Counted from the stretch's first letter, positions 35,354 through 45,805 are shown. The stretch is 64,000 nt of DNA from Nitrospirota bacterium (GCA_016215155.1 JACRLQ010000012.1:24776-88775), one strand, 5' to 3'. The notes: generated from the sequence alone by a model not told the origin. Translations and numbers: made by a program.

Positions 35354-36403
35354 ATGCTTCTTCTGGGAATCGACACCTCCTGTGACGACACCTCCGCCGC
35401 CGTGGTTGAAGGCGGCGCAACTATACGATCTAACGTGGTTTCAGGGCAGGCGGAAATACATTCAAGATACGGCGGTATAGTGCCCGAGCTCGCCTCGAGA
35501 AGACATATCGAAATGATCGTTCCCGTGGTCGATGAGGCCCTTAAGTCGGCAGGCGTTACGTTAAAAGACCTGGATGCCGTTGCGGTGTGCGAGGGGCCCG
35601 GGCTGATAGGTTCCCTCCTTGTCGGGTGTTCTTTTGCAAAGGCGGTCTGTCATGCGGGGCATATACCGCTTGTCGCGGTAAACCACCTCGAGGGGCACCT
35701 GCTCTCACCGTTTCTCGAATCTCCCGGCCTTTCCTTTCCCTTTATTTCCCTGGTAGTTTCAGGGGGCCATACTAGTCTTTATAAGGCCGAGGATTTCGGA
35801 CAATATACCGAACTCGGAAGGACCCGGGACGACGCCGCGGGAGAGGCCTATGACAAGGTCTCCAAGATACTTGGTCTGGGGTATCCGGGAGGGCCTGTAA
35901 TAGACAGGCTGGCGGCAAAGGGAGACCCCGGGGAGATAGATTTCCCGAGGTCATTCCTCCCTGACACCCTTGACTTCAGCTTCAGCGGAATTAAGACAGC
36001 AGTCCTTAATTATGTCAATCGCGAGAAGGTAAAGTTGAAAAAACAGGCCGACATGTCCCTCAACTCCGTACCGTTGCCTCCGACTCTCAGCCAGTCCCGG
36101 AAAGAGAATGTCGCCGCGGCGTTTCAGGCGGCGGTCGTAGACGTCCTCGTCAGAAAGGTCGAGTGGGCCGTCGCCGCCACAGGGGTCAAAAGGGTCGTCA
36201 TCTCCGGAGGGGTCTCGGCCAACGGCCTGCTCAGGCAGAGGATCCGGGAGATGGGAGACTCGCAGGGGGTTGAGGTGTACGTCCCATCCATTTCATTGTG
36301 CACCGACAACGCGGCGATGATCGCCGCGGCCGGTTATCATCGCTTCAGAAAGGGGCTTCTGGCCGGCCCCGACCTCAATCCCAGGGCATATCTGCCGCTT
36401 TGA
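35354..36403 (+). CDS. tsaD: tRNA threonylcarbamoyladenosine transferase TsaD
   Basis: A 349-residue ASKHA-fold enzyme that transfers the threonylcarbamoyl group to A37 of ANN-decoding tRNAs, with TsaB and TsaE. Family segments are GIDTSCDDTSAAVV, the metal-binding HLEGH in VNHLEGHLLSP, VSGGHTSL, and DNAAMIA at the C-terminus. Length is normal. Divergent from rplM. Confidence 0.97.
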   Translation: MLLLGIDTSCDDTSAAVVEGGATIRSNVVSGQAEIHSRYGGIVPELASRRHIEMIVPVVDEALKSAGVTLKDLDAVAVCEGPGLIGSLLVGCSFAKAVCHAGHIPLVAVNHLEGHLLSPFLESPGLSFPFISLVVSGGHTSLYKAEDFGQYTELGRTRDDAAGEAYDKVSKILGLGYPGGPVIDRLAAKGDPGEIDFPRSFLPDTLDFSFSGIKTAVLNYVNREKVKLKKQADMSLNSVPLPPTLSQSRKENVAAAFQAAVVDVLVRKVEWAVAATGVKRVVISGGVSANGLLRQRIREMGDSQGVEVYVPSISLCTDNAAMIAAAGYHRFRKGLLAGPDLNPRAYLPL

Positions 36404-36499
36404 TGATATTCGCGGTGCTTAAAAATTAAGACGGCGTGTTGTTTTCCCGGCACTGAGCTTCTAATGACAAAGAACGTCCAGTAAGTTATAATTTTCAAA

Positions 36500-37603
36500 A
36501 TGAAAAGAATTGTTATTAAAATCGGGAGCAACATACTGGCCGACGATAAAGAGGGGCTTAACATGAAACGTCTCGCGGCCATAGTCTCGGATATTGTCGA
36601 GATGAAGTCCCACGGGTGCGAGATCGTTGTCGTGTCCTCCGGAGCTGTTGCCGCGGGAATGAAGAAACTGGGGCTCAGCACAAAACCGAAGGAGATCATG
36701 CTGAAGCAGGCGGCGGCGGCGATAGGGCAGAGCAGTCTTATGTGGGCATACGAAAAAACTTTCGGCGACCATGATACAAAGGTGGCCCAGATACTTCTTA
36801 CGAGGGACGACCTCTCCAACCGCAAGCGTTATATCAACTCGAAAAATACGCTGTTGACCCTCATTTCATATGGAGTCGTCCCGATTGTAAATGAAAACGA
36901 TACTGTCGTGACCGACGAGATTAAATTCGGAGACAACGATAATCTTGCCGCCCTGGTTTCGATCCTTATCGAGGCCGATCACCTGATAATACTGTCGGAT
37001 GTCGACGGGTTATATAAGGAAGACCCGAGGATTAACCCGGAGGCTGAACTGATAGCGGTTGTCGAGGAGATTGACCACTCCATAGAGAAGAACGCCGGAG
37101 GCGCGGGAAGTCAGCTGGGCACCGGAGGGATGTATTCGAAGGTCCTTGCGGCAAGAAAGGCCACGTCGCACGGCATCGCGGTAACTATTGTAAACGGAAG
37201 AGAAAAAGGACATCTGGTCTCCCTGTTGAGGGGAAGGCCGCGGGGGACCTTCTTCAAACCCGGGACTGAGCGCCTGTCTCACAGGAAGGGATGGATCGCT
37301 TACAGCAGCCGCGCGATGGGCTCCGTCGAACTTGACGAAGGCGCGGTAAGGGCCATCACCGGGATGGGCAGGAGTCTCCTGCCCTCAGGGATCACTTCCG
37401 TATCTGGTGATTTTGAGCTGGGCGACCCTGTTTATTGTTTGGACGCCAGGGGAAAACGGCTTGCGAAAGGACTTACCAACTATTCTGCCGATGATATCAG
37501 GAAGGTGATGGGGAGACAGTCGTCCGAGATCGAAGGCATACTCGGCTATAAATATTCCGAAGAGATAATTCACAGGGACAACCTGGTTTTGCTTCAATCG
37601 TAA
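36500..37603 (+). CDS. proB: Glutamate 5-kinase
   Basis: A 367-residue amino-acid kinase catalysing the first committed step of proline synthesis. Key segments are VIKIGSNIL, VVSSGAVAAG, FGDNDNLAALV and LLSDVDGLY-type (ILSDVDGLYKEDP). A C-terminal PUA domain (about 285-365) is present, as in the full-length enzyme. No proA is adjacent; the gene probably has its own transcription start downstream of tsaD. Confidence 0.96.
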   Translation: MKRIVIKIGSNILADDKEGLNMKRLAAIVSDIVEMKSHGCEIVVVSSGAVAAGMKKLGLSTKPKEIMLKQAAAAIGQSSLMWAYEKTFGDHDTKVAQILLTRDDLSNRKRYINSKNTLLTLISYGVVPIVNENDTVVTDEIKFGDNDNLAALVSILIEADHLIILSDVDGLYKEDPRINPEAELIAVVEEIDHSIEKNAGGAGSQLGTGGMYSKVLAARKATSHGIAVTIVNGREKGHLVSLLRGRPRGTFFKPGTERLSHRKGWIAYSSRAMGSVELDEGAVRAITGMGRSLLPSGITSVSGDFELGDPVYCLDARGKRLAKGLTNYSADDIRKVMGRQSSEIEGILGYKYSEEIIHRDNLVLLQS

Positions 37604-37698
37604 CCCCGGCACCGGAGCCGTTTCATTTTAAACTTCATCCCGTTTGTGGTATATTGAATAACCAAAAAAAGGACATTTCCATGCGGAGGAAAACATTT

Positions 37699-37725
37699 TG
37701 ACAGTGACAAATCCGGTAACTGTCA
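37699..37725. promoter_or_regulatory. Inverted repeat upstream of the GH57 gene
   Basis: TGACAGT (37699-37705) and ACTGTCA (37719-37725) are 7-bp perfect arms separated by 13 bp, 15 bp before the GH57 start. It could be an operator or a mRNA hairpin covering the ribosome-binding region. Function inferred only from position. Confidence 0.35.
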
Positions 37726-37739
37726 GACGATAGGATATA

Positions 37740-39815
37740 ATGTCGAAACTTCATCTGATTCTTGCGTTTCATAACCATCAGCCGGTCGGAAATTTCGACC
37801 ATGTTCTCGAAGACTGCTATGAAAAGTCTTATCTTCCGTTTATCGAGACGTTGACAGGACAACCGGACGTAAAAACAGTGCTTCATTATTCGGGCCACCT
37901 GCTGTCGTGGATAAAAGACAGACATCCGGAGGCCATAGCAATGATACGCTCTCTTGTGGATGACGGAAGGGTCGAGATGTTGTCAGGCGGTTTTTATGAA
38001 CCTATATTGTCCGTGCTCCCTGAAAAGGACAGGGCGCCGCAGATTACCGCCCTGTCTGAGTTCATCAGGAAACATCTCAATTATGACCCCAAGGGAATGT
38101 GGCTGGCCGAAAGGGTCTGGGAGCCGAATATGCCGCGCTGCATGGCGCAGGCCGGGATCTCTTACCTGCCGGTCGACGATTACCATTTCAAGCTGACCGG
38201 GCTCGGGGACGGGGACCTTCTGGGCTACTATAAAACAGAGGACCAGGGATCGGCGGTAAGTGTCTTCCCCGGGAGCGAAAAGCTCCGTTACTTTATACCC
38301 TTCAGGTCTATTGATGAACTTTTTTCATATTTCAGGTCCATACATATAAGGGGAGGCGATCCGCTTCTGACGATGGCGGACGACGGCGAGAAATTCGGCG
38401 TCTGGCCCAAGACCTACAAGCATTGTTACGAAGACGGGTGGCTGAACAACTTTTTCAGCGAACTCAGGAGAAACTCCGACTGGATCGAGACGACCACCTT
38501 CAGTGAGTACCATGCGAAGTTCCCGCCGGCCGGCAGGGTCTATCTGCCCACCGCTTCATACAGGGAGATGGGGGAATGGACCCTGCCTTCGGAGGCCTCG
38601 CTTGAATATGAATATGTGTCAAAGGAACTCGAAAAAATAGTCGGCGAGAAATCCAGGCAACTCCTTCGGGGGGGCATCTGGCGGTCGTTTATGGTTAAAT
38701 ATCCCGAGGCGAACCATATACATAAGAGGATGATGACCATAAGCAAAAAAGTACACTCGGCCTTAAAGGCCGACGGACGCAAAGGACTTAAGGCCCTCGA
38801 TGAACTCAGGAAGGGCCAATGCAACGACGCCTACTGGCACGGCGTCTTCGGAGGGCTCTACCTGCCCCATCTGAGGTCGGCCCTCTACCGGCATCTCATA
38901 AAGGCCGAATCCCTTGCCTGTGACCTTCGGAATAAATACCCTGTTTCCGAGAGGTCCGATTTTGACTGTGACGGTTATGCGGATATTACTGCCTGCACCC
39001 GTGACCTTACCGTTGTGGCCACGGAGCGGTCCGGCAGTCTGTCTGAGATCTCCCTGAAAAAGAAGCTGGTGAACGTCCTCGACATCCTTGCCAGAAGACC
39101 GGAGGCCTATCACTCGAAGCTGGCCACGGCGTCCGGTCCGGCCGAAGACGCTACGAAGACTATACATGACCAGCTTGTACTCAAGGAGGAAGGTCTCTCC
39201 GATTACCTGATCTACGATGACTCCAGAAGGACTTCCCTGCTCGACCGTTTCATGTCTTACGGCGCTAAAATTCAGGACGTGGCAAAGTCCGGATACGAAG
39301 AATTGGGCGACTTCATCGACAGCCGCTATAGTCTGAAATCAGCGGTAAAGGCGGGCGATGTAATGCTCACTTTCAACAGAGAGGGCAGAGTCCTGGGCAG
39401 ACCTTTTATTATAAATAAAACGGTCACTATTTCAGCCGGGAATTCTCTCCGGGTCAGGTACTCACTTGAGGGCTCTTTCAGCGGGTCCTTCGCCCCGGAG
39501 ATGAACATTTCCCTCCTGGGCTCTCCTTATGCGACCATCGAGGACCTCGGAGAGACACTCCCTGTAAACAGCATGGCTTCACATGAAGGCGTAAGCGGCT
39601 TCAGCATCAGGGATGGCCATCTTAAGCTTAAGCTCTCCTTTGCCTTTAGTGGTCCGATCGACCTCTGGCACTATCCGGTCGAGACTATTTCCTTGTCGGA
39701 ACAGGGGATAGAGAGGCTTTACCAGGGGACCTCGTTTCTTTTTGTCCATCGCATCGAGATGGACGGGAAGAAGCAAATGGAATTTACGATACGTTTTATG
39801 GAGGACGCAAATTGA
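37740..39815 (+). CDS. GH57 glucanotransferase/alpha-amylase
   Basis: A 691-residue glycoside hydrolase family 57 enzyme of the 4-alpha-glucanotransferase type. The family motifs are intact: HNHQP (11-15), GGFYEP (83-88), WLAERVWEP with nucleophile E124, and MADDGEKFG with acid/base D214. After the barrel come DUF1925/DUF1926-type helical and beta domains (about 300-690). Family members rearrange alpha-1,4-glucans; here the role is likely glycogen/maltodextrin turnover in the cytoplasm (no signal peptide). It heads a long plus-strand run. Confidence 0.93.
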   Translation: MSKLHLILAFHNHQPVGNFDHVLEDCYEKSYLPFIETLTGQPDVKTVLHYSGHLLSWIKDRHPEAIAMIRSLVDDGRVEMLSGGFYEPILSVLPEKDRAPQITALSEFIRKHLNYDPKGMWLAERVWEPNMPRCMAQAGISYLPVDDYHFKLTGLGDGDLLGYYKTEDQGSAVSVFPGSEKLRYFIPFRSIDELFSYFRSIHIRGGDPLLTMADDGEKFGVWPKTYKHCYEDGWLNNFFSELRRNSDWIETTTFSEYHAKFPPAGRVYLPTASYREMGEWTLPSEASLEYEYVSKELEKIVGEKSRQLLRGGIWRSFMVKYPEANHIHKRMMTISKKVHSALKADGRKGLKALDELRKGQCNDAYWHGVFGGLYLPHLRSALYRHLIKAESLACDLRNKYPVSERSDFDCDGYADITACTRDLTVVATERSGSLSEISLKKKLVNVLDILARRPEAYHSKLATASGPAEDATKTIHDQLVLKEEGLSDYLIYDDSRRTSLLDRFMSYGAKIQDVAKSGYEELGDFIDSRYSLKSAVKAGDVMLTFNREGRVLGRPFIINKTVTISAGNSLRVRYSLEGSFSGSFAPEMNISLLGSPYATIEDLGETLPVNSMASHEGVSGFSIRDGHLKLKLSFAFSGPIDLWHYPVETISLSEQGIERLYQGTSFLFVHRIEMDGKKQMEFTIRFMEDAN

Positions 39816-41470
39816 GAAAGACTTTTTCGACGTTAATATGTTTTCTGCTTCTGGCTGCTTCAGCGTACGCTGAGGAAGACCCGCTGGCAACGCTAGCCAA
39901 TCTTACAGCGTCTTATTTTAATCCGGTCTCAGGTTCGGTTGACCGGACCGAGGGGAAGACCGTTTATTTTTCGGTCGGAGAAAAGGACCTGCTGAAACCA
40001 GGTATGAGACTCAGGGTATCCAGAGAGGGAGCGCCCTTTATACATCCGGTCACCAAGGAAGTTATGGGTAAGATAGAGACCCCGGCAGGCAAGATTGAGG
40101 TCAGAGAAGTTAAGGCCGGCGGATCATCCGGAGTCATGATAGAGGGTGAGGCCAAACCCGGTGACAGGGTCAGACTCTCCGATACAAAGGTCAGGATGCT
40201 CTTTTGTCAGGACAAGGGAGTTGACTGGTACCTCGCGGACGATCTCCACAGAAAACTCAAGGCCACGGGCAGGATCGATATGATCGATACCTCTTTGGAG
40301 ACTTCTGATGAGAAAAAGGTGCTGGAGGAGGCCTCCAGGCGGGGCGCTGATATAGCCCTGATACTGACGGCCAGGGAGGAGGACAAAAACGCCTTTTTCA
40401 GAGAGCGCGTATATTGGGTCTCCGACGGGTCTAAATTTATAGATACCGAGACCAGGATTGCGGCCGAATTTTCGAAGGACCTGAAGTTCGGAGAAACGCT
40501 TTTTACGCCCCGCGCGGGTGAGGCCGTCATGAGTTATAATCTGCCTTTCAGGGGCCGGCATCTTGCGACAGGAGACTTTGCGGGTGACGGAAGGCAGGAG
40601 CTTCTTATAAGTAACGGAAGCGATATTCGTATATATATGCCTTCCACCGACCTTCAGCTTTTATGGGAGATCAAGGGCTCCGGGTCGGATGACCATGTAT
40701 GGATAGATACCCTGGACCTCAACAAAAACGGTAAAGACGAGATCATCGTGACTTCCATGAAGGGGGGCGACGTGGTTTCGTATATATATGAATTCGACGG
40801 TTCCGGTTTCAAAAAGCTCTGGGAGACGAGGCATTTTCTGAGAAAAAGCGGCAACGGTCTTATCGCCCAGTCGTATTCCGAAAGCGAAGGGTTCGGCAGC
40901 GGCATAGTAAACGTTGTCTGGAAAGGTGAATATGCGCTGGGAGAAACGATCAAAACCCCAAGAGGGGTCAATATCTATGACTTCGTATCTTTCTCCGGCC
41001 CGCAGAAGGAAGCCCTTCTTTTTGCCTATGACGACAAGGGGTTTCTGAACCTTTATGATGAAAAAGGGACGAGGGTATGGAAGAGCAACGCCGCAACCGG
41101 AGGCTTCATTACGACCTTCAAAAAGTCGTCCCCGGCGAGCTATGTCGAAGCGGGAGAGTGGTCTGTAAAAGACAGGCTGGTCCAGAGGCACAGAGAGATC
41201 ATGGTCGTTACGAGGACCCCTCTTGCCGATATGGTCCGCACTGTCGGATACAAAAGTTCCTCAATAAAAAACTACTGGTGGAACGGATTTTCGATGGATG
41301 AAGGGGTGATGATCGACGGCATCAAAGGGTCTCTTCTGGATTACGCCGTTACCGGAGACAGGGTCATCGTCCTTTCAAGCCCTTTTATGGGGCTTAAGTT
41401 CGAAAATCTGCTCAAGGGCGAGAGCCCGCTTGGTTCCATGCTGTATATTTATTCGGTGAAAGGCAGGTAG
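39812..41470 (+). CDS. Exported FG-GAP/VCBS-repeat protein of unknown function
   Basis: A 552-residue protein with a signal peptide (FSTLICFLLLAASAYAEE). A first domain (about 25-220) looks like a flagellar-assembly or CsgG-like alpha/beta region (RGADIALILTARE). A second region contains FG-GAP/VCBS-like repeats: GDFAGDGRQELLISNG and LDLNKNGKDEIIVTS, where Asp-rich loops may bind Ca2+. The TTG start overlaps the GH57 stop (ATTGA) and the gene ends 4 bp before uppS. Substrate unknown; the operon order suggests an envelope role. Confidence 0.75.
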   Translation: MRKTFSTLICFLLLAASAYAEEDPLATLANLTASYFNPVSGSVDRTEGKTVYFSVGEKDLLKPGMRLRVSREGAPFIHPVTKEVMGKIETPAGKIEVREVKAGGSSGVMIEGEAKPGDRVRLSDTKVRMLFCQDKGVDWYLADDLHRKLKATGRIDMIDTSLETSDEKKVLEEASRRGADIALILTAREEDKNAFFRERVYWVSDGSKFIDTETRIAAEFSKDLKFGETLFTPRAGEAVMSYNLPFRGRHLATGDFAGDGRQELLISNGSDIRIYMPSTDLQLLWEIKGSGSDDHVWIDTLDLNKNGKDEIIVTSMKGGDVVSYIYEFDGSGFKKLWETRHFLRKSGNGLIAQSYSESEGFGSGIVNVVWKGEYALGETIKTPRGVNIYDFVSFSGPQKEALLFAYDDKGFLNLYDEKGTRVWKSNAATGGFITTFKKSSPASYVEAGEWSVKDRLVQRHREIMVVTRTPLADMVRTVGYKSSSIKNYWWNGFSMDEGVMIDGIKGSLLDYAVTGDRVIVLSSPFMGLKFENLLKGESPLGSMLYIYSVKGR

Positions 41471-41474
41471 GAGA

Positions 41475-42194
41475 ATGGATCTGCCGGGCGGACTTCCCCT
41501 GCATATCGGTGTCATAATGGACGGAAACGGCAGATGGGCCCAGTTGAGGGGACTGCCGCGGATCGAGGGGCACCGCAGGGGGGCTGAAAGGGCAAAAGAG
41601 ATAATCGAGACCTCCGCCGAATTAGGCATTAAGTGTCTCACTCTCTACACCTTTTCGACTGAAAACTGGCAGCGACCGGAGACGGAGGTCACGATGCTCA
41701 TGAAGCTCCTTGAGCATTACCTGAGGAAAGAGCTTGCGGACCTAATGAAGCAGGACATCGTGTATCGCGCGATAGGGGAGATCTGGCGCCTGCCTGTTAA
41801 TATACAGAAGCTTATAAAGGAGACGGAAGAAAAGACGTCGTCCAACAAGGGCATGACGCTTGTGACCGCCCTTAGTTATAGCGGAAGAAACGAGATAGTC
41901 AGGGCGGTGAGGAAGGCGCTTGACGCCGGGCGCCGCGGGGATGAAATCAACGAGGAGTCTTTTTCGTCGTATCTTGACACGGCCGGTCTTCCTCCTCCGG
42001 ACCTTATAATCAGGACGTCCGGCGAAAGACGGATTTCGAATTTCCTCCTGTGGCAGAGCGCATATGCCGAACTGTACTTCTCGGATACGCTCTGGCCCGA
42101 TTTCGACAAAGAGGAACTCAAATTGGCCATACGCGATTTCCAGGGCCGGGAGAGACGCTTCGGGGCGATCCAGGTAAGGTCAAATGCATCTTAA
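41475..42194 (+). CDS. uppS: Undecaprenyl diphosphate synthase
   Basis: A 239-residue cis-prenyltransferase that makes C55-PP, the lipid carrier for peptidoglycan and LPS. Family features are IMDGNGRW with the catalytic Asp, EGHRRGAERAKE, LYTFSTENWQRP and the R-x-SGE-R-x-SNFLLWQ segment. It is followed by cdsA with an 11-bp overlap. Confidence 0.97.
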   Translation: MDLPGGLPLHIGVIMDGNGRWAQLRGLPRIEGHRRGAERAKEIIETSAELGIKCLTLYTFSTENWQRPETEVTMLMKLLEHYLRKELADLMKQDIVYRAIGEIWRLPVNIQKLIKETEEKTSSNKGMTLVTALSYSGRNEIVRAVRKALDAGRRGDEINEESFSSYLDTAGLPPPDLIIRTSGERRISNFLLWQSAYAELYFSDTLWPDFDKEELKLAIRDFQGRERRFGAIQVRSNAS

Positions 42195-42975
42195 ACGGCT
42201 TGTCATCGCGGTTATTTTCATACCTCTTCTTTATCTTTATGTAATGAAACTGCCGGTCCAGTACAGCGTTTACCTGATCACCGCGATCGCCGCGGTCGGG
42301 CTCTACGAGTTTTACTCGATGTTCCTGCTGGAAAATATCCTTAAATATCTGGCCATCCTCATCGGCGCCGGACTGATGATCGCCTGTTTCAGGTCGCCGG
42401 AAAAGCTCTTCTCGCTCTATCTTGTCACCGTACTTCTGGTCCTCACTGTCAGACTCTTCATGAAGCGCGACCCGACCTTGTCAATGGTCGATGCGGCCAC
42501 TGCGATGCTCGGGCTGGCTTATATTCCCGGGCTCCTCACGTTTCAGATCAATCTTGCCATGGCATCTCAAAGCTGGCTGATATTCCTTTATGGGGCCGTA
42601 TGGGCCGCGGACAGCGCCGCATATTATGTGGGCAAGAGTATGGGGAGGCATAAGTTATATGAAGAGATCAGCCCCAATAAGACGATGGAGGGAGGGGTGG
42701 GTTCTCTCTTAGGAGGGGTGGCAGGAGGTATTCTTTTAAAGTATGCCCTGAATATGAATTTGTCCCTGGTCCATGCGGCGATAATGGGCCTTTCGATAGG
42801 GGCCTCGACGATAATAGGGGACCTTGTAGAGTCGATGTTCAAGCGCGACGCAAAAGTCAAAGACTCCGGGACTATCGTGCCGGGCCACGGCGGGATACTC
42901 GACAAGATCGACGGCGCTACCTTTGCCGGTCCTGCCCTGTACTTCGTCTGCTACGCGCTTAAGATTATCAGATAA
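42184..42975 (+). CDS. cdsA: Phosphatidate cytidylyltransferase
   Basis: A 263-residue integral membrane enzyme with about eight helices making CDP-diacylglycerol from phosphatidate. The C-terminal signature IGDLVESMFKRDAKVKD then PGHGGILDKIDG is intact, with preceding NKTMEGGVGSL. It overlaps uppS. Length fits the family. Confidence 0.96.
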   Translation: MHLKRLVIAVIFIPLLYLYVMKLPVQYSVYLITAIAAVGLYEFYSMFLLENILKYLAILIGAGLMIACFRSPEKLFSLYLVTVLLVLTVRLFMKRDPTLSMVDAATAMLGLAYIPGLLTFQINLAMASQSWLIFLYGAVWAADSAAYYVGKSMGRHKLYEEISPNKTMEGGVGSLLGGVAGGILLKYALNMNLSLVHAAIMGLSIGASTIIGDLVESMFKRDAKVKDSGTIVPGHGGILDKIDGATFAGPALYFVCYALKIIR

Positions 42976-43159
42976 CCCGGATAAAGGGCTTTTCCCCTGA
43001 CAATAATCTTACTGCCTGCTCAAACGATGATGTTTAATAGCGAATGATATTCTGCCGCTGAATGAAAAAATATGGTGTTTTTGCGGGGTGAGTGTAAATG
43101 GCGGGAGGGGCTAAACTTGCTTACCGTTTTAAATCAGGCGGAGTTGCTGGCCGATTATT

Positions 43160-44605
43160 ATGCACACGAGGCTTAATATCATGGAAGTCCTGTCATTAAA
43201 GAATTGGTTTCAGGGTCTATCCTTCGGGCTTCCCGAGATATACCTTGTGGGCGGGTCGGTGAGAGACCTCCTGATGGGAGGCGCGCCGAAGGACCTGGAC
43301 CTGATATGCCGGGGCGCAGCAGGGTTTGCCAGACGGCTTTCGGAGGTGCATGGCGCCACTCTTGTGGTCATGGAGAAGAAGCCCCATCAGCCCTGTTTCC
43401 GCGTAGTCGACAGGCTGGACCCCTCCAGATACCTTGACATCTCCGAGATCAGAGGGTTTAATGTCGTCGACGATCTCAGGCTGAGAGACTTCACCATCAA
43501 TGCGATGGCTATACGGATAGAAAAGGATTGCCGGCTTGGGGAAGTCATAGATCCATGTCAGGGACGTCAAGACATTCAAAAAGGCATGATCCGGATGGTC
43601 GATGCGAACTCCCTGACTGATGACCCCCTCAGGCTACTCCGGGCCGTTCGTTTCTCTGCCTGTTTTGGCTTCGGAATCGAGGAGTCGACTGCCGGCGAGA
43701 TGAAATTGAGGGCTCCCAGGCTCGGTGAGGTATCGGCTGAGCGAATCATGACCGAACTGCTACTGATTCTTGAGACCTCCGGCTCCGCCGGATTTGTTGA
43801 GCTGATGGACGGTCTGGGCATCCTTGAAATCATATTCCCGGAGATAATCCCCATGAAGGGCTGTATCCAAAATGGCTATCATCACAAAGACGTGTGGACA
43901 CATTCCCTGATGGTCCTCGAAAATACGGAACGTATTGCACACAATCTCCATGACTATTTCGGAGACGCAGCTAGGGATGTCGGCAAACTTCTTTCCGGTT
44001 TTCACAGGCTGCCGCTTCTGAAACTTGCGGCGCTTCTTCACGACATGGGCAAGCCCTCTACCCGTAACGTCGATGCCGCAACAGGCAAGGTGCGGTTCTA
44101 CGGCCACGCCGGGGAAGGCGCAAAAATGGTCGGGGCAGCGGCGCGGAGGCTCAGGATGTCGACCGACTCAGTGGAGTTTCTCGTTCTTCTTGTAAGTGAA
44201 CACCTGAAAATTCTGGACCTGGCCTCAAATAAAACGAGGCCTGCCACAGTGGTAAGATGGTTTAGGAAAATGATGGACGCGTCCATCCCGGCCCTCATTC
44301 TGAGCATGGCGGATGTGATGTCGATTCTGGGCCCTGACGCCTCTGAAGAGTACAGACAGAACCATATGCGCTGGGCCACCGAGGCAATCAGGGGTTATTT
44401 TTTGGAAACCAGGGCGCAGCTCGTGACAGGACCCTTTGTGACCGGCAACGATCTTATCGCAATGGGCATGAAGCCGGGCACTGAAATCGGGAGGATTCTC
44501 GGTATCGTCAGAGACGCCCAGGACACATTTAAAGTCAGTTCACGTGAAGAGGCGATTGAGCTTGCAAGGACGCTTATCAATGGTATATCGTCGCAATCTC
44601 TCTGA
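43160..44605 (+). CDS. cca: tRNA nucleotidyltransferase (CCA-adding) with HD domain
   Basis: A 481-residue class II nucleotidyltransferase: GGSVRDLLMGGAPKDLDL contains the catalytic aspartates, DFTINAMAI and DPLRLLRAVRF follow in order (residues about 30-190). The C-terminal HD phosphohydrolase domain has LLHDMGKPS and HAGEGA (about 245-400). Enzymes of this architecture repair or add CCA ends of tRNA, sometimes only part of it when a partner exists elsewhere. 184 bp from cdsA, so it may be separately transcribed. Confidence 0.93.
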   Translation: MHTRLNIMEVLSLKNWFQGLSFGLPEIYLVGGSVRDLLMGGAPKDLDLICRGAAGFARRLSEVHGATLVVMEKKPHQPCFRVVDRLDPSRYLDISEIRGFNVVDDLRLRDFTINAMAIRIEKDCRLGEVIDPCQGRQDIQKGMIRMVDANSLTDDPLRLLRAVRFSACFGFGIEESTAGEMKLRAPRLGEVSAERIMTELLLILETSGSAGFVELMDGLGILEIIFPEIIPMKGCIQNGYHHKDVWTHSLMVLENTERIAHNLHDYFGDAARDVGKLLSGFHRLPLLKLAALLHDMGKPSTRNVDAATGKVRFYGHAGEGAKMVGAAARRLRMSTDSVEFLVLLVSEHLKILDLASNKTRPATVVRWFRKMMDASIPALILSMADVMSILGPDASEEYRQNHMRWATEAIRGYFLETRAQLVTGPFVTGNDLIAMGMKPGTEIGRILGIVRDAQDTFKVSSREEAIELARTLINGISSQSL

Positions 44606-44644
44606 AACCCCGGAGATAAATCATTCCTCCATCCTGTATAATAA

Positions 44645-45805
44645 ATGCACATGAAAAGGATCACGATTCTCGGTTCGACCGGTTCCATAGGCCGCAGCAG
44701 TCTTGATGTAGCAGCTGATAATAAGGATGATTTCAGGGTTGTGGCGCTGACCGCCGGCAGAAACCTTGCGCTCTTCGAAAAACAGATCAGGACATTTAAA
44801 CCTGAGGTCGTAGCGGTAGCCGACGGTAAGACCGCCGAGGCCCTGGGAAGAAAGATTAAAAAGCTGGAGATCCTTTCGGGGGTGGAGGGCATCTGCAAGG
44901 TCGCGGCCTACAAAGGGTCGGATTTTGTCGTCTCTTCGATCGTGGGCGCGGCGGGCCTGATGCCCACTATCGCGGCCATAGAAGCAAAAAAGACGGTAGG
45001 ACTCGCGAATAAGGAGGCCTTGGTTATGGCCGGGGAGATCGTAATGACCAGGGCGCGTAAGCGAGGCATAAGGATCATACCGGTCGACAGTGAACATTCC
45101 GCGGTATTTCAGTGTCTGGGGAGCAGTCCCCTCAGCGAGGTCAGAAAGATCATATTGACCGCCTCGGGCGGTCCTTTTGTAAACAGAACGAGGAAAGAAC
45201 TCAAAGGCATCAAGGCGGACGAGGCCCTCAGGCACCCCAACTGGAGCATGGGCAGGAAGATCTCCATCGATTCCGCGACCCTGATGAACAAGGGCCTTGA
45301 AGTGATCGAGGCCAGATGGCTTTTTGATATGCGGCCCGAGGATATAGATGTCCTCATCCATCCCCAGAGCATCGTACATTCCCTGGTTGAGTTCAGGGAC
45401 CGCAGCTGCCTGGCGCAGATGTCGATGCCCGACATGCGCGGCCCGATATCCTATGCCCTGTCTTATCCCAAAAGGATAAAAGACCCCATAGAGGGGCTTA
45501 AGCTGCATGAGATAGAGACGCTTACCTTCAAAAAACCGGACCACAAGACCTTTCCCTGTCTGAATTATGCCTATGAGGCACTCCGCGAGGGGGGGACAAT
45601 GCCCTGTGTCTTAAACGCCGCCAACGAGGTCGCGGTGCATGCCTTCCTGGCCGACCGGATAGGCTTCAATGATATCCCGGTCGTGATCAGAAAGACCCTG
45701 GACATGCATTCGACCGGTCCGGGCTCCTCCCTTGACGAGGTCCTCGATGCGGACAGATGGGCCCGTGAGACTTCAGAAAAATATATCGAGAGGTTTAGGA
45801 AATGA
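44645..45805 (+). CDS. dxr: 1-deoxy-D-xylulose-5-phosphate reductoisomerase
   Basis: A 386-residue enzyme of the MEP isoprenoid pathway, reducing and rearranging DXP to MEP with NADPH. NADPH-binding GSTGSIGRSSL, the metal/DXP segment VDSEHSAVFQCL, SGGPF and the H-P-N-W-S-MG-x-KI stretch are all present. Isoprenoid precursors made here feed uppS upstream. ATG 44645 and 44651 are both possible starts; the second is closer to the usual N-terminus. Confidence 0.96.
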   Translation: MHMKRITILGSTGSIGRSSLDVAADNKDDFRVVALTAGRNLALFEKQIRTFKPEVVAVADGKTAEALGRKIKKLEILSGVEGICKVAAYKGSDFVVSSIVGAAGLMPTIAAIEAKKTVGLANKEALVMAGEIVMTRARKRGIRIIPVDSEHSAVFQCLGSSPLSEVRKIILTASGGPFVNRTRKELKGIKADEALRHPNWSMGRKISIDSATLMNKGLEVIEARWLFDMRPEDIDVLIHPQSIVHSLVEFRDRSCLAQMSMPDMRGPISYALSYPKRIKDPIEGLKLHEIETLTFKKPDHKTFPCLNYAYEALREGGTMPCVLNAANEVAVHAFLADRIGFNDIPVVIRKTLDMHSTGPGSSLDEVLDADRWARETSEKYIERFRK